Part shown: one piece after another, positions 4,834-7,749 of the stretch
Layout: each line of letters opens with the position of its first letter
Numbering within the stretch: the first letter of the stretch is position 1
Assembly: GCA_016302405.1 (NCBI GenBank)
Contig: JAEDNR010000086.1
Coordinates: forward strand, 1-7,749
Direction of reading: 5' to 3'
From: Oscillospiraceae bacterium
GTDB taxonomy: Bacteria > Bacillota > Clostridia > Oscillospirales > Oscillospiraceae
Length of the DNA stretch: 7,749 nucleotides
The notes under the pieces: model-generated
Databases searched by the model: none
Seen by the model: the letters and a program-made list of their open reading frames with translations, nothing else
Told to the model about the DNA's origin: nothing
Position numbers and translations under genes: made by a program

Positions 4834-6114
4834 TCATCCGTTCACCGACAGCCGGCGGCAGGCGCCTGTCAGTTCCCGGAGGGTGCTGCAGGGCACCATG
4901 GCGCACACAGAAGAAAAGGCTGTGACACTGCGCAGGTACTTCCACTTGTTTTCCGGAATGGGGTTGAGCCACAGCACACGGCCGGACATCCGTTTGGCAT
5001 CCATCAGAGCCCCCAGCGCCCGCTGCTGGTCAATGGTCTTGGTGTCCGACAGAATAAGCAGAGTAGCCCCGGCCCCCAGCACCGCTGGCTTACAGGCGCA
5101 GAGCCCTTCCAGAGCGGTACCCAGGTCCGTGCCCCGGCCAAAGATGCCGGACTCCCTGACATACTCCCGGAACCTGTCCATATTCTGCAGCCGGAAAGCG
5201 TCCGCCTCCATGAGCTTTTCCGAGAAAAGAAATACCCGGCTGTTTTCCGACACCCGGTTCAGGGACTGAATGAACCGCAGAGCAAATTCCGAAAACTGGA
5301 CCATGGACCCGGACACGTCACACAGCACCACCAGGTGCTTTCGCCTGGGGGGCTTGCGGCGAAAGCTGAGGCGGTAGTTGACCCCGCCGGTTTCCAGCCC
5401 CCGTCGGATGGTCCGGCGGAAGTCCAGCTTGCCGGAATTGCCTGCCTTCCGCTTTCTCGCGGACAGCTCCCCGTTGATCCGCTGGGCTACCGCCTCAATG
5501 GCGGCGATGGCCCGGGGGATTTCGTTGTCCTGAAAGGCACTGATGTCCCGGTACAAAATGCCCAGCTCCGGATCAAGGCCCTCGCAGCCCTGTCCCGCGT
5601 CCTCCATGAGCATTTGCTGCTCCATGATGGTCCGGGCAAAGACGGAATGGATAAATTCACTGTAAAGCGCCGGGTTGCGCTCAGCGTTTCCCCGGTACCG
5701 GTCCATGAAGCTGCGCAGCCGCTGCCGGGCTTCCTCGCTCATGAGGGCGTAGGTCTCCTGCTGGGCTTCGGAAAGGGACACCTGGGCTGACATGCTTTCC
5801 AGTTCCTCCCGGGCGGCCCGGCGCTGCTCCTGCTGCTTGCGTTCCTGCTCCGCCTGCTCTTTTGCCTGGGCGCGCATGGCTTCCTCCGGCAGGAAGAAGC
5901 CGTCGAACACCCGGTCAAAGGTCAGCTGTTCTTCCCGGGACTTGGCGTACACGGTTCTGAGCGCAGTCTTCACCCGCTCCCGGTCCTCCAGTCCCAGGTC
6001 GGTAAGGATCCGGGCCGCGTCCGCCGTCTCCCCGGGGCCGATGGGAAGGCCCTTCATCCGCAGAAGCCGGGAAAAGGCGGAAAGCTTTGTAAGATATACC
6101 CCGGAATCAGTCAT
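4834..6114 (-). CDS. CoxE-like VWA domain protein, partner of MoxR ATPase
   Basis: This 426-residue protein has three visible parts. The N-terminal domain (about 1-75) carries the family's 'GLPIGPGET' motif. A Glu/Gln/Arg-rich, probably coiled-coil segment spans about 78-125. The C-terminal von Willebrand A domain (about 255-420) has a complete metal site: D266-x-S268-x-S270, T329 and D357 (in 'ILSD'). A 'LWLNPIPENKW' motif (381-391) is typical of CoxE (PF05762) proteins. There is no signal peptide or membrane segment, so it is cytoplasmic. In the known MoxR-VWA pairs, the VWA protein is an adaptor linking the ATPase to a client, often for metal-cofactor insertion or complex assembly. The start is ATG 6112-6114, overlapping the MoxR stop by 8 bases, which implies coupling; the ribosome site (GGGGAA) is weak. 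No client gene such as an oxidoreductase is in the window, so the target is unknown. Confidence 0.88.
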   Translation of the reverse strand: MTDSGVYLTKLSAFSRLLRMKGLPIGPGETADAARILTDLGLEDRERVKTALRTVYAKSREEQLTFDRVFDGFFLPEEAMRAQAKEQAEQERKQQEQRRAAREELESMSAQVSLSEAQQETYALMSEEARQRLRSFMDRYRGNAERNPALYSEFIHSVFARTIMEQQMLMEDAGQGCEGLDPELGILYRDISAFQDNEIPRAIAAIEAVAQRINGELSARKRKAGNSGKLDFRRTIRRGLETGGVNYRLSFRRKPPRRKHLVVLCDVSGSMVQFSEFALRFIQSLNRVSENSRVFLFSEKLMEADAFRLQNMDRFREYVRESGIFGRGTDLGTALEGLCACKPAVLGAGATLLILSDTKTIDQQRALGALMDAKRMSGRVLWLNPIPENKWKYLRSVTAFSSVCAMVPCSTLRELTGACRRLSVNG

Positions 6115-7000
6115 GGGTATGTTCCCCGCAGTGTCCGCAGTGCCCGGTCAGCTCCCGGGTCACCGGCTGGGACGCCAGGACTTCCAGATCCTCGTTGTTC
6201 TTCAGCACAAAGCCCGCGGTCTGCCGCAGGGCGTCGGGGGTCAGCTCCCGGATGCCCAGGGCATCCAGCGCCGCCGCCCAGTCCAGGGTCTCGGCAATGG
6301 AGGGCTTTTTGAGAATCGCCTCCTGGCTGCGCAGCTTCTGCACCGCCAGGGCCACCTGGGCGCAGAGCCGGTCGTCCACATGGGGCAGCTTCTCCCGCAG
6401 GATGGCAAGCTCCTTGGTAAGGTCGGGATAGTCGATATAGAGATAAGCGCACCGGCGGCGCAGGGCCTCGCTGAGGGGCCGGGCCCGGTTGGAGGTCAGC
6501 ACCACGAAGGGAGTGGTTTTGGCCCGGATGGTTCCCACCTCCGGCACCGTGACCTGCATTTCGGAAAGCATTTCCAGGAGGAACGCTTCAAATTCCTCGT
6601 CCGCTTTGTCGATCTCGTCAATGAGCAGCACCACGGGCTTGGGGGAGCGAATGGATTTGAGCAGGGGCCGTTCCAGCATGTACTCGTCACTGAACAGGGA
6701 TTTTGTCAAAGCGTCCCGGTCCTCGGCTTGGTTCACCTGGATGGCAAGCAGCTGCTTCTGGTAGTTCCACTCGTACAGGGCCTTGCTTTCCTCCAAACCC
6801 TCGTAGCACTGCAGCCGCACCAGCTCCCGGTCAAGAGCGGCGGCCATGACCTTGGCCACCTCGGTCTTGCCCACACCGGCAGCGCCTTCAATCAGCAGGG
6901 GTCTGCCCAGGGTCAGAGCAACATACAGAACCGTCGCCAGGGTGTCGTCGTAAACATAGTGGGCCCGGGACATTCTTTCTTTCAGTTCATCCAGTGTCAT
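6107..7000 (-). CDS. MoxR-family AAA+ ATPase
   Basis: This 297-residue cytoplasmic AAA+ ATPase is predicted to form a ring that remodels a client with the VWA protein encoded next. Seen: Walker A GAAGVGKT (39-46), Walker B 'VLLIDEID' (124-131), sensor-1 'TSN' (169-171) and an arginine cluster RRR (181-183) at the arginine-finger position, then a helical lid. Length is typical for MoxR. I chose ATG 6998-7000. GGAGG (7007-7011) lies 6 bases upstream and the promoter's start point is about 24 bases upstream. The frame is open for 53 more codons to an ATG at 7159, but that stretch contains the promoter and does not resemble the family. Oddity: the last 11 residues are Cys/His-rich (HCGHCGEHTHD), past the normal lid domain, and are encoded partly by a 9-base tandem repeat. 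The stop overlaps the VWA start. Confidence 0.92.
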   Translation of the reverse strand: MTLDELKERMSRAHYVYDDTLATVLYVALTLGRPLLIEGAAGVGKTEVAKVMAAALDRELVRLQCYEGLEESKALYEWNYQKQLLAIQVNQAEDRDALTKSLFSDEYMLERPLLKSIRSPKPVVLLIDEIDKADEEFEAFLLEMLSEMQVTVPEVGTIRAKTTPFVVLTSNRARPLSEALRRRCAYLYIDYPDLTKELAILREKLPHVDDRLCAQVALAVQKLRSQEAILKKPSIAETLDWAAALDALGIRELTPDALRQTAGFVLKNNEDLEVLASQPVTRELTGHCGHCGEHTHD

Positions 7001-7030
7001 AGCGTTCCTCCGGTTTTTCGGTTTTCTGCC

Positions 7031-7059
7031 AGTATAGCACAAAAAGTGGATTTTCGCAA
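7031..7059 (-). promoter_or_regulatory. Extended -10 sigma-A promoter of the MoxR-VWA operon
   Basis: On the minus strand: -35 TTGCGA (7054-7059, 4 of 6), a 17-base spacer, and -10 TATACT (7031-7036, 5 of 6) preceded by TGC, an extended -10. Transcription should start near 7024, leaving a 24-base leader before ATG 7000. Its presence argues that the MoxR gene is not simply read through from the DUF6291-like gene upstream. Confidence 0.72.
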
Positions 7060-7196
7060 TCCTCCGTGGAAAGTTCTGTTCGGCGAAGCTGCTCCTGAAG
7101 CGTCTGCATTGTGGGAGGAGATAAAACGCGCGCACGCGGCTTGCCCGCCAAAAAAACATTCATCCCATTTTCTTTTTTCTTATCTTTTTCTTTCTC

Positions 7197-7571
7197 CTAC
7201 TCCTTTTCTTTCTCCTTTTCTTTCTCCTTCTCCTTTTCTTTCTCCTTCTCCTTTTCTTTCTCCTTGGGTTTTTTGGGTTTTTCGGAAAACCCATCGGTTT
7301 CCAAAATAACCGATTGGTTTTTGGGTCTGCCGCCCTTTGCAGCGTTGGCGCGGTTCTTCTCGCAGCGCTGCCAGTAGCTCTCCAGATCCCGGTCAAGCTG
7401 ATCCTTCAGCATAGGCCAGATATACCGCTCTCTGCCCTGAAACTCCGGCACCTCCCCGGCAGTCCTATAGGTAAGCATTGCCCGGACCAGCCGCCCCAGC
7501 TGGCTGTCGGTATAGGGAGCAAGGCTTGTCAGATAGCTGGTGTACAGACATATATAAGGTATTCCCATCAT
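7197..7571 (-). CDS. DUF6291-like small protein with C-terminal Lys-Glu repeat
   Basis: This 124-residue protein has no known function. Residues 8-80 match my memory of the DUF6291 pattern: an aromatic 'YTSYL' opening, 'DSQLGRLVRAMLTY', a short 'GEVPEF' stretch, 'LKDQLDRDLESYWQRCEKNRANAAKGGR', which is helical and increasingly basic. Such proteins occur in Firmicute chromosomes and prophages. Residues 98-124 are low complexity: Lys/Pro, then 11 uninterrupted Lys-Glu pairs (103-124), likely a single charged helix. The start is ATG 7569-7571 (a second ATG follows directly), with AAAGGA ending 8 bases upstream. It has its own strong promoter. The stop (TAG, 7197-7199) is one base different from the AAG of the repeat and the frame past it stays open, so the end may vary between strains. 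No phage structural or integrase genes are in the window. Confidence 0.75.
   Translation of the reverse strand: MMGIPYICLYTSYLTSLAPYTDSQLGRLVRAMLTYRTAGEVPEFQGRERYIWPMLKDQLDRDLESYWQRCEKNRANAAKGGRPKNQSVILETDGFSEKPKKPKEKEKEKEKEKEKEKEKEKEKE
7200..7265. repeat. Simple-sequence tract coding the Lys-Glu tail (66 bases)
   Basis: On the plus strand the tract is built from CTCCTT and TTCTTT-type hexamers: two 12-base units CTCCTTTTCTTT (7200-7211, 7212-7223), two 18-base units CTCCTTCTCCTTTTCTTT (7224-7241, 7242-7259) and a final CTCCTT (7260-7265). A less regular pyrimidine stretch continues left to about 7165. Whole-unit slippage keeps the reading frame of the minus-strand gene; other slippage would break it. 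It is strictly purine/pyrimidine split, so it could also form triplex-type DNA. Confidence 0.9.
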
Positions 7572-7620
7572 CGCGTCCGTCCTTTCCTGTCGGTTGAATT
7601 ATCGATTCTTCCTCCCCCAT

Positions 7621-7649
7621 ATTATACCACATTTGTTCATTTTTTTCAA
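7621..7649 (-). promoter_or_regulatory. Strong sigma-A promoter of the DUF6291-like gene
   Basis: On the minus strand: -35 TTGAAA (7644-7649), a 17-base spacer, and -10 TATAAT (7621-7626, perfect) preceded by TGG, an extended -10. Transcription should start near 7614, giving a leader of about 40 bases. This is the closest match to consensus in the window, notable for a small accessory gene. Confidence 0.82.
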
Positions 7650-7658
7650 CCCCTAATT

Positions 7659-7674
7659 GTAGATTTTTTTCTAC
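7659..7674. promoter_or_regulatory. Operator-like palindrome just upstream of the DUF6291 promoter
   Basis: GTAGA (7659-7663), six Ts, TCTAC (7670-7674): a 5+6+5 inverted repeat ending 9 bases upstream of the -35 box. The T/A-tract between the arms is typical of a bent spacer in a dimeric regulator site. I do not recognise the regulator. It could also be a short hairpin without function. Confidence 0.4.
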
Positions 7675-7698
7675 CTTTCGATCTTCCCCAGTTGACAG

Positions 7699-7712
7699 AC
7701 AAATTGGAATTT
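7699..7712. repeat. AT-rich palindrome, copy 6
   Basis: ACAAATTGGAATTT carries arms AAATT/AATTT around GG, one base shorter in the centre than the other copies. It directly precedes the heptanucleotide tandem repeat. Confidence 0.45.
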
Positions 7713-7740
7713 AATTGACAATTGACAATGAACAATTGAC
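7713..7740 (+). repeat. Heptanucleotide tandem repeat, four units
   Basis: Units are AATTGAC (7713-7719), AATTGAC (7720-7726), AATGAAC (7727-7733, two changes) and AATTGAC (7734-7740), followed by AATTAAGGA to the window edge. Three of the four units, read with the next A, give TTGACA, the consensus -35 hexamer, on the plus strand. The repeat may extend or belong to a promoter or repeat element right of the window. Confidence 0.75.
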
Positions 7741-7749
7741 AATTAAGGA

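Noticed and set aside
7001..7159. N-terminal extension of the MoxR gene to an ATG at 7159
   Set aside because: The extension contains the extended -10 promoter and does not look like MoxR, whereas ATG 6998-7000 has GGAGG at the right distance.
5792..7309. 505-codon plus-strand open frame across the MoxR and VWA genes and the K/E tract
   Set aside because: It ends in a Ser/Phe/Pro repeat that is just the antisense of the Lys-Glu tract, and it covers two genes with full catalytic motifs on the other strand.

Overview
The window looks like chromosomal DNA from a GC-rich gut-type Firmicute, most likely a Clostridia/Oscillospiraceae-like bacterium. This is inferred from four things: strong GGAGG-type ribosome binding sites, sigma-A promoters with extended -10 boxes, a Firmicute-style SBP-permease-ATPase transporter operon, and intergenic gaps packed with short hairpin repeats of the kind common in such genomes. 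No species can be named from the sequence alone.

Layout, left to right. (1) 1-1149, plus strand: C-terminal 382 codons of a TldD/PmbA (TldE-like) protein, cut by the window edge. (2) 1150-1572: a gene-free gap holding an inverted pair of hairpin repeats bracketed by two AT palindromes, plus the terminator of the next operon. (3) 1573-4310, minus strand: a three-gene ABC uptake operon (lipoprotein binding protein, permease, ATPase) of the TrpXYZ/ABC_sub_bind type, with a good promoter at 4378-4407 and a hairpin between the first two genes. (4) 4311-4833: a second gene-free gap with another inverted pair of hairpins, three AT palindromes and a stem-loop that may end the next operon. (5) 4834-7000, minus strand: a two-gene MoxR AAA ATPase / CoxE-type VWA operon with overlapping genes and its own extended -10 promoter. 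(6) 7197-7571, minus strand: a small DUF6291-like protein ending in an 11-fold Lys-Glu repeat encoded by a simple-sequence tract, with a strong promoter and an operator-like palindrome. (7) 7675-7749: a sixth palindrome and a heptanucleotide tandem repeat running toward the right edge.

How the genes work together. The binding protein, permease and ATPase should form one importer, probably for an aromatic amino acid or similar small molecule. The MoxR ATPase and VWA protein should form one chaperone-like complex that remodels or matures an unknown client. The TldE-like and DUF6291 genes show no functional tie to these operons.

I see no clearly new defence or mobile system. The most unusual signals are (a) two different inverted hairpin-repeat pairs in which the stem sequence has changed on both arms so that pairing is kept, (b) a palindrome family confined to the gene-free DNA and alternating with those hairpins, (c) a Lys-Glu repeat whose stop codon is a one-base variant of the repeat, and (d) a Cys/His-rich tail on the MoxR ATPase.
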